Shown here: positions 1 to 5,499 of the stretch, one piece after another
Layout of the letters: each line of letters starts with the position of its first letter
Position numbering within the stretch: the first letter of the stretch is position 1
DNA from: Gallionella sp.
GTDB taxonomy: Bacteria > Pseudomonadota > Gammaproteobacteria > Burkholderiales > Gallionellaceae
NCBI GenBank assembly: GCA_017880945.1
Contig: JADGRM010000145.1
Location: 1-5,749, forward strand
Length of the DNA stretch: 5,749 nt
Reading direction: 5' to 3'
Program-made: the position numbers and the translations under genes
Notes under the pieces: model-generated
What the model saw: only the letters and a program-made list of their open reading frames with translations
What the model was told of the DNA's origin: nothing
Databases searched by the model: none

Positions 1-124
1 AATTTTTTCCACGCCTTGCAGACGACTCCGCACGGGCTGCTTTTGCCCGTAGCGGATCGGCGTCCCCTTGTGGGGCATTTGGGCGAACTCTGAATTTTTT
101 GAGGCACCCTTGAAATCACGTTGA
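1..124. other. Window-edge region downstream of rpoZ, no gene assigned
   Basis: This stretch follows the rpoZ stop codon on the minus strand. In many proteobacteria spoT lies here, so a spoT start beyond the edge is possible. All three minus-strand frames stay open to the window end after the first few codons, so openness carries no weight. Candidate starts are a GTG at 119 and an ATG at 78, but neither has a convincing Shine-Dalgarno sequence and neither short peptide resembles a RelA/SpoT amino terminus that I can recognise. The region is dominated by the hairpin at 21-64 and a small CCCC-TTGT-GGGG stem at 64-75, so it may be untranslated. Confidence 0.4.
21..64. repeat. Imperfect 15-bp inverted repeat (hairpin)
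   Basis: GACG (21-24), TCCGC (27-31) and ACGGGC (32-37) pair with GCCCGT (45-50), GCGGA (52-56) and CGTC (61-64). One base (51) is bulged, there is a small internal loop, and the terminal loop is 7 nt (38-44). Neither strand has a T-tract after the stem, so it is not a standard intrinsic terminator. It may be a dispersed extragenic palindrome or an mRNA stabiliser between rpoZ and the next gene. The base pairing is seen directly; the role is inference. Confidence 0.6.
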
Positions 125-331
125 TTATGCCTGGCCGCGATTCAGGATTTCCTTGCCCACCTTGCCTTCGCTGATCTCGCGCAGTGCGACGACGGTCGGT
201 TTATCCTTGCTGTTCTCCACCAGATGCGCCGCTCCGTTGGCCAATTGGCGGGCGCGATAGGCCGCGACCAGGGTCAGTTCAAAGCGATTCGGGATTAGTG
301 TGAGACATTCTTCGACGGTAATACGGGCCAT
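125..331 (-). CDS. rpoZ: DNA-directed RNA polymerase omega subunit
   Basis: Omega is the small subunit of RNA polymerase. It binds beta-prime, helps assembly of the core enzyme, and in proteobacteria forms part of a ppGpp-binding site. The 68-residue product starts MARITVEECL and has the conserved NRFELTLVAAYRARQL block (residues 15-30) followed by KPTVVALREI (44-53), the omega signature. It lacks the longer carboxy-terminal tail of the E. coli protein (about 91 residues), which fits a betaproteobacterial form. The ATG start is preceded by GGAG at good spacing; this Shine-Dalgarno sequence lies inside the last codons of gmk, and the gmk stop is only three bases before the ATG. Translational coupling to gmk is therefore likely. 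It is the last gene of the yicC-gmk-rpoZ cluster that is visible. Confidence 0.96.
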   Translation of the reverse strand: MARITVEECLTLIPNRFELTLVAAYRARQLANGAAHLVENSKDKPTVVALREISEGKVGKEILNRGQA

Positions 332-349
332 GATTTACTCCGGTTTCTG
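329..349 (-). promoter_or_regulatory. gmk/rpoZ junction with embedded ribosome binding site
   Basis: Reading on the minus strand, GGAGTAAATCATG joins the gmk stop (TAA) to the rpoZ start (ATG) with ATC between. GGAG is the Shine-Dalgarno sequence and overlaps the last gmk codons. The 21-base segment matches the yicC/gmk junction at 950-970 in 19 positions. This arrangement favours re-initiation by the same ribosome. Confidence 0.75.
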
Positions 350-952
350 TAACTGATTGATTAAGGCCTGATGGCGAGTCAATTGCTTCGCGCATTTCAG
401 TTTGGCGGAAAGCACCACCGCATCGAGTTCGCGCAACGCTTCGTTCAGGTTGTCGTTGATAATAACATAATCGAACTCGGCGACATGCGCGACATCCTCG
501 CGGACCGCTGCCATGCGCTTGGCAATCACGGCATCATTGTCCTTGCCGCGCCCTTTTAGCCGTTGTTCCAGTGCCTTGATGGAGGGCGGCAGGATGAAGA
601 TGCTGATGCAATCCGGGAACAGACGCCGCACTTGCGCAGCCCCCTGCCAGTCGATCTCCAGCAGGATATCGTGTCCTTTGGCGTTTTCCCGGTTGATCCA
701 GGTTTGCGATGTCCCGTAAAGGTTGCCATAGACTTCGGCGCTTTCCAGGAATTCGCCGCGTTTTGCCATCGCGAGAAAATCGTCGCGGCTGACGAAATGA
801 TAGTCCTTGCCATCCTGCTCGCCGGGGCGCGGCTCGCGAGTAGAATAGGAAACCGACAGATCGATGTGCGGATTGATGCCGAGCAGGGCGTGTACCAGAC
901 TGGTCTTGCCTGCACCCGAAGGCGCGCTGATGATGAATAGATTTCCCGACAT
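335..952 (-). CDS. gmk: Guanylate kinase
   Basis: This cytosolic enzyme phosphorylates GMP (and dGMP) to GDP with ATP, and feeds GTP and (p)ppGpp synthesis. The 205-residue length is normal for bacterial Gmk. The P-loop SAPSGAGKTS spans residues 9-18, with Lys16 and Thr17 in the nucleotide-binding positions. The GMP-binding region STREPRPGEQDGKDYHF (37-53) follows, with the conserved Ser, Arg and Glu residues, then ESAEVYGNLYGTS and the LEIDWQGA block. The lid segment with RLKGRGKD is also present. No key residue is missing. The ATG is preceded by GGAG inside the end of yicC, and the yicC stop lies three bases upstream. Placement between yicC and rpoZ is classic for proteobacteria. Confidence 0.97.
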   Translation of the reverse strand: MSGNLFIISAPSGAGKTSLVHALLGINPHIDLSVSYSTREPRPGEQDGKDYHFVSRDDFLAMAKRGEFLESAEVYGNLYGTSQTWINRENAKGHDILLEIDWQGAAQVRRLFPDCISIFILPPSIKALEQRLKGRGKDNDAVIAKRMAAVREDVAHVAEFDYVIINDNLNEALRELDAVVLSAKLKCAKQLTRHQALINQLQKPE

Positions 953-970
953 GATTTACTCCAGATTCTG
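950..970 (-). promoter_or_regulatory. yicC/gmk junction with embedded ribosome binding site
   Basis: The minus strand again reads GGAGTAAATCATG: the yicC stop TAA, the spacer ATC and the gmk ATG, with GGAG as the Shine-Dalgarno sequence formed by the last yicC codons. It is the same 13-base string as at the gmk/rpoZ junction, and the similarity continues eight bases further upstream with two mismatches. Confidence 0.75.
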
Positions 971-1834
971 AATTTGTTCGCGCATCTGTTCGATGAGTAT
1001 CTTCATCTCCATCGCGCTGCGCGACACCTCTGCATCGACCGATTTCGAGCCCAGCGTGTTCGCTTCGCGATTGAGTTCCTGCATCAGGAAATCCAGGCGT
1101 TTGCCCACCGCGCCACCGTGGCTGAGGATGCGGCGCATCTCGGCGAGATGGCTGGCAAGCCGCGACAGCTCTTCATCCACATCGATCTTGCTGGCGAACA
1201 GCGTGATTTCCTGGCGCACCCTCTCGTCCCAAGTATCCTGTATTAGGGCGTTTTGCACTGCATCGCGCAAACGGGTGATGAGCTTTTGTTCGTAAGCGGC
1301 GATCGCGGCGGGCACATGCGGCATCACGGCATTGCGTAATGCTTCGATCTTGTCCACGCGCTGCAGCAAAAAGTCCTTGAGTTTCTCGCCTTCGCGGGCG
1401 CGCGAAGCAGAGAACTCCTGCAACACGGTTTGCAACAGATCGAGCAGGGTGGCGCGCAATTCGTCCGCGGAAGCAGTGGGCGTTTCCAGCACGCCGTTCC
1501 AGCGCAGCACATCGGCCACACTCAGTCCGAGCGCATCCGGCAGCGCGGCCTGCACGTCTTTGTTCCAGGCGGCGAGCTGTTGCAGCAGGTCGCGATTCAG
1601 TGTGGCGCCGCTTTGCGCGGATCGCGCCGCATAGTTGATGCGGCACTCCACCTTGCCGCGCTGCAATTGTGCGGTGATCGCTTCGCGCAGCACACCCTCA
1701 AAGCCGCGCAATTCATCGGCCATACGCAACTGGATGTCCAGATAGCGATGGTTGACGGCACGCAGTTCCAGCGTCAGTGAACCGCTGTCGAATTCCGCGC
1801 CGGCAGTGGCATAGCCGGTCATACTTAAAATCAT
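956..1834 (-). CDS. yicC: YicC-family endoribonuclease
   Basis: YicC proteins are endoribonucleases; in E. coli the protein is linked to turnover of the small RNA RyhB and to stationary-phase fitness. The chosen ATG at 1834 gives 292 residues starting MILSMTGYA, which matches the conserved MxxSMTG(F/Y)A start of the family. An in-frame GTG at 1876 would add 14 residues but lies directly after a TATAAT-like element, so it would fall upstream of the likely transcript start. The YicC_N region is followed by the well conserved carboxy-terminal domain (formerly DUF1732): KIDVDEELSRLASH, GGAVGKRLDFLMQELNREAN, TLGSKSVD and a final IEQMREQIQNLE. The Shine-Dalgarno sequence for 1834 is weak. It appears to be the first gene of the yicC-gmk-rpoZ cluster. 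Confidence 0.94.
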   Translation of the reverse strand: MILSMTGYATAGAEFDSGSLTLELRAVNHRYLDIQLRMADELRGFEGVLREAITAQLQRGKVECRINYAARSAQSGATLNRDLLQQLAAWNKDVQAALPDALGLSVADVLRWNGVLETPTASADELRATLLDLLQTVLQEFSASRAREGEKLKDFLLQRVDKIEALRNAVMPHVPAAIAAYEQKLITRLRDAVQNALIQDTWDERVRQEITLFASKIDVDEELSRLASHLAEMRRILSHGGAVGKRLDFLMQELNREANTLGSKSVDAEVSRSAMEMKILIEQMREQIQNLE

Positions 1835-1876
1835 GGTGTGGGCTTTCAAATAAAAAAGGCTGTGCTGAATGGACAC

Positions 1877-1905
1877 ATTATATTACGATTACAACCCGTG
1901 AAATT
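1877..1905 (-). promoter_or_regulatory. Candidate sigma70-type promoter for yicC-gmk-rpoZ
   Basis: The minus strand has a perfect TATAAT at 1882-1877. At 17-bp spacing the -35 position (1905-1900) reads AATTTC, a poor match, so recognition may depend on an activator. Transcription would begin near 1870, leaving a leader of about 35 nt before the yicC ATG at 1834. The -35 position overlaps the A/T-rich inverted repeat at 1903-1924. The -10 is seen; promoter activity is inferred. Confidence 0.4.
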
Positions 1906-1947
1906 TTTGGGAGCCCCTAAAAATCGAACCGAACAGTAGATTTTTAG
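1903..1947. repeat. Two overlapping A/T-rich inverted repeats between yicC and the phosphatase gene
   Basis: CTAAAAATC (1917-1925) and GATTTTTAG (1939-1947) form a perfect 9-bp inverted repeat with a 13-nt loop. The same middle arm can instead pair with ATTTTTGGG (1903-1911): GGG-AGC-CCC plus TTTTT/AAAAA, with one bulged T at 1918. The middle arm is thus shared by two mutually exclusive pairings. The block overlaps the candidate yicC -35 position and ends 12 bp before the phosphatase start. It may be an operator with three half-sites or an RNA switch; neither is shown by sequence alone. Confidence 0.55.
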
Positions 1948-1959
1948 TATTTCCCTCGT

Positions 1960-2760
1960 ATGCTCATGAACTTCTCGATACACCAGGCCAGCCACATCGG
2001 CAATCGCAAATTCAACCAGGACCGTGTAGCTTACGCATACAACAGCGACGCGTTGCTGCTGGTGCTGGCGGACGGCATGGGCGGGCATCTGCACGGCGAA
2101 TTGGCCGCAAGCATGACCATCGAGACATTCGTCGAATCGTTCGGCCGGCATGCGCTACGTCGTATTGACGATCCCGACAAATTTGTTTCCGACACCATGA
2201 GCTACGCTCACGAGCGCATCATGAAACTTCCGCATGACTACGGTATGGGTGGGTTCCCTGGTACGACCTGTGTCGCCGCATTGATACAAGATGACAAGAT
2301 GTACTGGGGGCATGCCGGAGACTCGCGTCTTTATTTGCTGCGCGACGGCAAGGTGCAGTTCAGGACGACCGATCACTCGGCGGTGCAGCAGTGGGTCGAG
2401 GCGGGAATGATCTCCGCCGAAGAAGCGCGTTATCATCCGCAGCGCAACCAGATCACCAACTGCCTTGGCGGTATTGAGGGCGCGTTCTACGTGGAGCCCG
2501 GAAAGCCGGTCCCGCTGAAATCCGGGGATGTCGTGCTGCTCGGCAGCGATGGCTTGTGGGGACCATTCACCGACAGTGAACTGGTCGAGTCATTTTTCGC
2601 TCTTCCTGTCGCGGAAGTATTGGATAATCTTATCGGGCTCGCCCTGAAGCGCGAAGAGGGACATTCCGATAACGTCACCGGCGTGGCGGTGCGCTGGGGA
2701 GACAGTGAGCTCGCCCACGGTACCACTGAACTGATCAGTCAAATTCTAGATATTCCATAG
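1960..2760 (+). CDS. PP2C-family Ser/Thr protein phosphatase
   Basis: The product (266 residues) is a metal-dependent (Mn/Mg) phosphoserine/phosphothreonine phosphatase of the PP2C/PPM type, in the compact bacterial Stp-like form, with no signal peptide or membrane segment. All the family motifs are present in order: NQDR (19-22), LADGMGG (36-42), GTT (101-103), GHAGDSRLYL (117-126), TDHS (137-140), GSDGLWG (195-201) and SDNVTGVAV (236-244). The metal-binding Asp21, Asp38, Gly39, Asp197 and Asp237 are kept, so activity is expected. Two starts are possible, ATG 1960 and ATG 1966; neither has a clear Shine-Dalgarno sequence, and 1966 (MNFSIHQ) gives a start equally close to the conserved core. 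rph follows after 48 bp on the same strand. No partner kinase gene lies in this window. Substrates are unknown. Confidence 0.93.
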   Translation: MLMNFSIHQASHIGNRKFNQDRVAYAYNSDALLLVLADGMGGHLHGELAASMTIETFVESFGRHALRRIDDPDKFVSDTMSYAHERIMKLPHDYGMGGFPGTTCVAALIQDDKMYWGHAGDSRLYLLRDGKVQFRTTDHSAVQQWVEAGMISAEEARYHPQRNQITNCLGGIEGAFYVEPGKPVPLKSGDVVLLGSDGLWGPFTDSELVESFFALPVAEVLDNLIGLALKREEGHSDNVTGVAVRWGDSELAHGTTELISQILDIP

Positions 2761-2808
2761 CACTTTAGCTTGTACCTTGCCACTTCCACCTTATAACGAG
2801 AATCCATC

Positions 2809-3528
2809 ATGCGTCCCAGTCAAAGATCACCCAATCAATTGCGTGAAATTCGCATCACCCGCCACTACACCAAACATGCCGAAGGGTCGGTGCTGATCGA
2901 GTGCGGCGACACCAAAGTCATCTGCACCGCCAGCGTCGAAGAAAGAGTCCCGCCGCATAAAAAGGGCAGCGGGGAAGGTTGGGTCACCGCCGAATACGGC
3001 ATGTTGCCACGCTCCACCGGCGAGCGCATGAGCCGCGAAGCCGCAAAGGGAAAGCAATCCGGGCGCACCCAGGAGATCCAGCGCCTGATCGGACGCAGCC
3101 TGCGCGCAGTGGTGGATTTGAGAAAATTGGGCGAGCGCACCATCCAGATCGACTGCGACGTGATCCAGGCCGATGGGGGCACACGCACCGCCAGCATCAC
3201 CGGCGCGTTTGTCGCACTTTATGACGCGGTGAGAGATCTGCTCGGCAAAGGCCTGATCAAGGAATCCCCGCTCAATGATTTCATCGCCGCAATCTCCGTC
3301 GGTATTTACCAGGGCAAACCGGTGCTGGATCTGGACTATCTCGAGGATTCTCTCTGCGATACCGACATGAACGTGGTGATGCTGGGCAGCGGACACTTCG
3401 TCGAAGTGCAAGGCACCGCCGAGGGGCACGCTTTCAGCCGCAAAGAAATGGACGCACTGCTCGATCTGGCGCAAAACGGCATTGCCGAATTGATCGCGAT
3501 GCAGCGCGCGGTGTTGGAGAAGGATTAG
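2809..3528 (+). CDS. rph: Ribonuclease PH
   Basis: RNase PH is a phosphorolytic 3'-to-5' exoribonuclease that trims tRNA precursors up to the CCA end and also helps degrade structured RNA; it works as a hexamer in the cytoplasm. At 239 residues it has the family's usual length. Landmarks are RPSQRSPNQLREI at the start, EGWVTAEYGMLPRSTGERM (56-74), GRTQEIQRLIGRSLRAV (85-101) with the phosphate-binding Arg86, CDVIQADGGTRTASITGA (116-133), and DLDYLEDSLCDTDMNVVM (174-191) with the catalytic-region Asp180 and Asp186. The protein is full length, unlike the frameshifted allele of E. coli K-12. ATG 2809 is the only start that keeps the conserved amino terminus; the upstream CGAGAA is a weak ribosome binding site. 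It is probably cotranscribed with the phosphatase gene 48 bp upstream. Confidence 0.97.
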   Translation: MRPSQRSPNQLREIRITRHYTKHAEGSVLIECGDTKVICTASVEERVPPHKKGSGEGWVTAEYGMLPRSTGERMSREAAKGKQSGRTQEIQRLIGRSLRAVVDLRKLGERTIQIDCDVIQADGGTRTASITGAFVALYDAVRDLLGKGLIKESPLNDFIAAISVGIYQGKPVLDLDYLEDSLCDTDMNVVMLGSGHFVEVQGTAEGHAFSRKEMDALLDLAQNGIAELIAMQRAVLEKD

Positions 3529-3543
3529 CTTATACGGATGCTG

Positions 3544-3646
3544 AGGCATGTAGGAGCGGGATGCCTGTCCTGAGCGTGCCGAAGCGGCCCGCGATTTCAT
3601 GGTCGCGGGCACGAAAAATATTTGTTCGGGCACCCGCATGGCCCGC
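3544..3646. repeat. Cluster of GC-rich extragenic inverted repeats (REP-like mosaic)
   Basis: The rph-rdgB spacer holds several palindromes in a row. AGGCAT (3544-3549) pairs with ATGCCT (3561-3566). GCCCGCGA (3587-3594) pairs perfectly with TCGCGGGC (3603-3610) across an 8-nt loop. CGGGC (3627-3631) pairs with GCCCG (3641-3645). CGGGCAC also occurs twice in direct orientation (3606-3612 and 3627-3633). The string TAGGAGCGGG and the segment CTGTCCTGAGCGTGCCGAAG resemble, from memory, dispersed extragenic repeats in Pseudomonas and beta/gammaproteobacteria. It may act as an mRNA stabiliser between rph and rdgB. Pairing is seen; family membership is inference. Confidence 0.6.
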
Positions 3647-3674
3647 CCCTGCACACTTTGTGAAAATTAGGTAC

Positions 3675-4265
3675 ATGCAAAAACTCGTCATCGCCTCCAA
3701 CAACCCCGGCAAGCTGCGCGAATTCCAATTCCTGTTGCAGCCGCTTGGCATCGAAGTATTGACGCAGGCGCAACTCGGCATCACCGAAGCCGAGGAACCG
3801 CACGTCACCTTCGTCGAGAATGCACTTGCCAAAGCGCGCCATGTCAGCCTTCTGTGCGGATTACCCGCGCTGGCGGATGATTCCGGAATCTGCGTCACCG
3901 CGCTGGGCGGCGCGCCCGGCGTGCTGTCGGCGCGCTATGCGGGCGATGATCCAAAATCCGATGCGCGCAACAACGAAAAGCTGCTGCAAGACATGCAAGG
4001 CGTGGCGGACCGCCGCGCGCATTACTACTGCGTGCTGGTGCTGCTGCACCATGCCGACGACCCGCAGCCGCTGATCGCCGAGGGCGAGTGGCACGGCGAG
4101 ATTGCCCAGCAAGCCTGCGGCGATGGCGGCTTCGGCTACGACCCGCTGTTCTGGCTGCCGGAGTTCGGCAAGACCAGCGCGCAACTGGAGCGAGAACAAA
4201 AGCACGCGATCAGCCATAGAGGCAAGGCGCTGAGGGTGTTGCTTGAAAGATTGAAGGATTTTTAG
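3675..4265 (+). CDS. rdgB: Non-canonical purine NTP pyrophosphatase (ITP/XTP)
   Basis: RdgB hydrolyses ITP, dITP and XTP to the monophosphates plus pyrophosphate, and so keeps deaminated purines out of DNA and RNA. The 196-residue product, from ATG 3675, has the usual family length. Diagnostic parts are ASNNPGKLREF (7-17), which binds the nucleotide; FVENALAKARH (46-56); LADDSG (66-71) with the catalytic/metal Asp68 and Asp69; GAPGVLSARYAG (79-90); WHGEI (139-143); GGFGYDPLF (151-159) and ISHRGKAL (179-186). The frame continues upstream to an ATG at 3561, but those 38 residues are only a translation of the repeat block and have no place in the family. A weak AGG lies three bases before ATG 3675. 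hemW, a common partner gene, lies beyond the intervening minus-strand gene. Confidence 0.96.
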   Translation: MQKLVIASNNPGKLREFQFLLQPLGIEVLTQAQLGITEAEEPHVTFVENALAKARHVSLLCGLPALADDSGICVTALGGAPGVLSARYAGDDPKSDARNNEKLLQDMQGVADRRAHYYCVLVLLHHADDPQPLIAEGEWHGEIAQQACGDGGFGYDPLFWLPEFGKTSAQLEREQKHAISHRGKALRVLLERLKDF

Positions 4266-4275
4266 GGTGTAGTAC

Positions 4276-4298
4276 TCGCAGGATGATTTTTTCTGCGA
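4276..4298. repeat. Short inverted repeat after rdgB
   Basis: TCGCAG (4276-4281) and CTGCGA (4293-4298) are perfect 6-bp arms around an 11-nt T-rich loop, ten bases after the rdgB stop. No T-tract follows the stem, so this is a poor intrinsic terminator on either strand. Nothing else convincing was found in 4266-4370 between the convergent genes; a weaker GU-containing pairing of AACGCTG (4343-4349) with CAGTGTT (4364-4370) is followed by only a few Ts. Confidence 0.35.
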
Positions 4299-4370
4299 TT
4301 CAGTCTGGTTGGGTTTTAGCAGGTTATTGAAAACGCACGTACAACGCTGTTATGCCGAAGTGGCAGTGTT

Positions 4371-5366
4371 TTAACGCCTTGTTGGGGGAGTTATTGCACC
4401 GCCTTTATCAGTTGCCGCCATGATACAGTTGCCGCCATTGTCCTTGGCAAGCTGCAAGGCATCGTCAGCACGATCGAACAGACTGACCAATGTATCGTCC
4501 GCGCGAGCCTGGCTGACACCTATCGATACGGTGATGGAGGGCAATGCATCGCCGCTGGGTAGCACGACCAAAGATTGCCTGACATCCGTCATCAGCCTTT
4601 CCGCAGCAGTGCATGCATCATGCAGGGATGTATTCGGCAGAAAGATCGCGAATTTCTCGTCACTGTGCCGTCCCGCCTGGTCATCCGGGCGCAGAAAGGA
4701 TATTATTATATAAGCGATATCGCGCAGCGCCTGATCGCCGCCAAGTTGCCCATGTCTATTGGTAAATTCTGTTAGATGATCCATCTCCAGCATCAACAGA
4801 CAACTCGGTTTATTGCTCATGATACCTCGACGCAGATGCCGGTCGAATTTTTGCTGTGTCCAGCGCTGATTGTAAAGTCCGGTCAGATCGTCCACCATCG
4901 AACCCCCTGAAAATCCAAGTTCCTGCTCAAGGTTCCCTGCCACGATCTCGTTGGTATTGCGTATACGGCTGGTCAGCATGTTCAGCATGTTATACGCGGC
5001 AGCATGGGAGCTGTTGATCAGCTCCCACATGGCGGCATGGTCGATAGCAAGAAGTTTGCAGTCTGTGCCGGCCACGACATACATAGAAACAGGTGCGTCA
5101 CCCAGCATGGACATCTCGCCGACACATTCTCCCTCGCCCAGAATCACGATCGGCTCGGCCTCGGATTCATGTGATTGGATGCGCAGGCGTCCGGACAGGA
5201 TGATGTAAATTGTATTGTTGGGCTGGCTTGGAACCAGCAGGACCTGACCGGTAGTCAGGGAGTGCAATCTGGATTCACTTAAATGTTTGGCAAGTAAATG
5301 TTTGGGTATACCAAGGAACAAGGGTGCTGATTCCAGAACTTTGAGAATCTCGGGGGTGAGGATCAT
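4371..5366 (-). CDS. Cyclic-nucleotide-binding-like domain fused to degenerate GGDEF domain
   Basis: This 331-residue protein has no signal peptide or membrane segment, so it should be cytosolic. Residues about 12-115 form a CNB (CRP-like) beta-roll: TIYIILSGRLRIQ (52-64), then GEGECVGEMSMLGDAPVS (77-94). The phosphate-cassette Arg is absent (Val93 before Ser94), so ordinary cAMP/cGMP binding is doubtful. A helical linker (about 113-150) leads to a GGDEF-type domain that opens with DDLTGLYNQR (159-168). The signature GGDEF is replaced by SDEKF (235-239). The first metal Asp is Glu194 (LEMDHL), and the guanine-contacting Asn/Asp pair reads Thr202-Asn203. In contrast RPDD (226-229) matches the RxxD inhibitory site, five residues before the signature as usual. 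The likely role is c-di-GMP sensing or protein interaction; cyclase activity looks lost. AAGG lies about 9 bases before the ATG. Local GC is lower than in flanking genes. Confidence 0.88.
   Translation of the reverse strand: MILTPEILKVLESAPLFLGIPKHLLAKHLSESRLHSLTTGQVLLVPSQPNNTIYIILSGRLRIQSHESEAEPIVILGEGECVGEMSMLGDAPVSMYVVAGTDCKLLAIDHAAMWELINSSHAAAYNMLNMLTSRIRNTNEIVAGNLEQELGFSGGSMVDDLTGLYNQRWTQQKFDRHLRRGIMSNKPSCLLMLEMDHLTEFTNRHGQLGGDQALRDIAYIIISFLRPDDQAGRHSDEKFAIFLPNTSLHDACTAAERLMTDVRQSLVVLPSGDALPSITVSIGVSQARADDTLVSLFDRADDALQLAKDNGGNCIMAATDKGGAITPPTRR
5003..5031. repeat. Inverted repeat inside the CNB-GGDEF gene
   Basis: TGGGAGCTG (5005-5013) and CAGCTCCCA (5019-5027) are perfect 9-bp arms with a 5-nt loop. 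Flanking CAT (5003-5005) and ATG (5029-5031) allow an alternative extension past an AC bulge. It lies in coding sequence for the linker helix (codons for MWELINSSHA), so it may be chance, but the mRNA would form a stable hairpin there. Confidence 0.4.
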
Positions 5367-5439
5367 GTTTTTACCCTTGTGCAGTTAATTCATCTAAAGT
5401 ATCAGCTATTCGCAGGTGCGGTAAACTTACTCATGAGGT

Positions 5440-5455
5440 ATTGTAAGGCAACAAT
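5440..5455. promoter_or_regulatory. Possible operator, ATTGT-N6-ACAAT
   Basis: ATTGT (5440-5444) and ACAAT (5451-5455) are perfect inverted half-sites separated by six bases, in the divergent region between the CNB-GGDEF gene and hemW. The dyad form fits a dimeric regulator, but the arms are short and A/T-rich, so chance is possible. No regulator is assigned. Confidence 0.25.
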
Positions 5456-5499
5456 CATCGGGCAGGGCACTCGCTTTCATAGACATTTAACAATAGCCG

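Noticed and set aside
1..119. Start of spoT on the minus strand
   Set aside because: Gene order makes it plausible, but no candidate peptide shows a recognisable SpoT amino terminus and all three frames are open, so I do not call it.
371..1780. Plus-strand open frames opposite gmk and yicC
   Set aside because: They are antisense shadows of well-identified conserved genes and show no family motifs of their own.
1835..1876. In-frame GTG extension of yicC by 14 residues
   Set aside because: The family starts at the M-x-x-S-M-T-G motif, and the GTG directly follows a TATAAT element, so it would lie upstream of the probable transcript start.
1945..1950. TAGTAT as the -10 of the phosphatase gene
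   Set aside because: It matches only four of six consensus bases, has no good -35, and overlaps the inverted repeat that explains the sequence better.
2770..2797. Promoter for rph (TTGTAC-N16-TATAAC)
   Set aside because: The -35 matches only half the consensus, the transcript would begin about 5 bases before the ATG, and the close spacing to the phosphatase gene favours cotranscription.
3561..3674. 38-residue upstream extension of rdgB
   Set aside because: It is a translation of the extragenic repeats; the RdgB family begins at the residue pattern just before ASNNPGK, and ATG 3675 gives the normal length.
4341..4385. Integron attC-like or terminator structure between the convergent genes
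   Set aside because: The outer arms are imperfect, the attC core sequences are absent, and the T-run is too short for a confident terminator.
4371..5366. Active diguanylate cyclase
   Set aside because: The GGDEF signature, first metal Asp and guanine-contact positions are all altered, so the name would imply an activity the sequence does not support.
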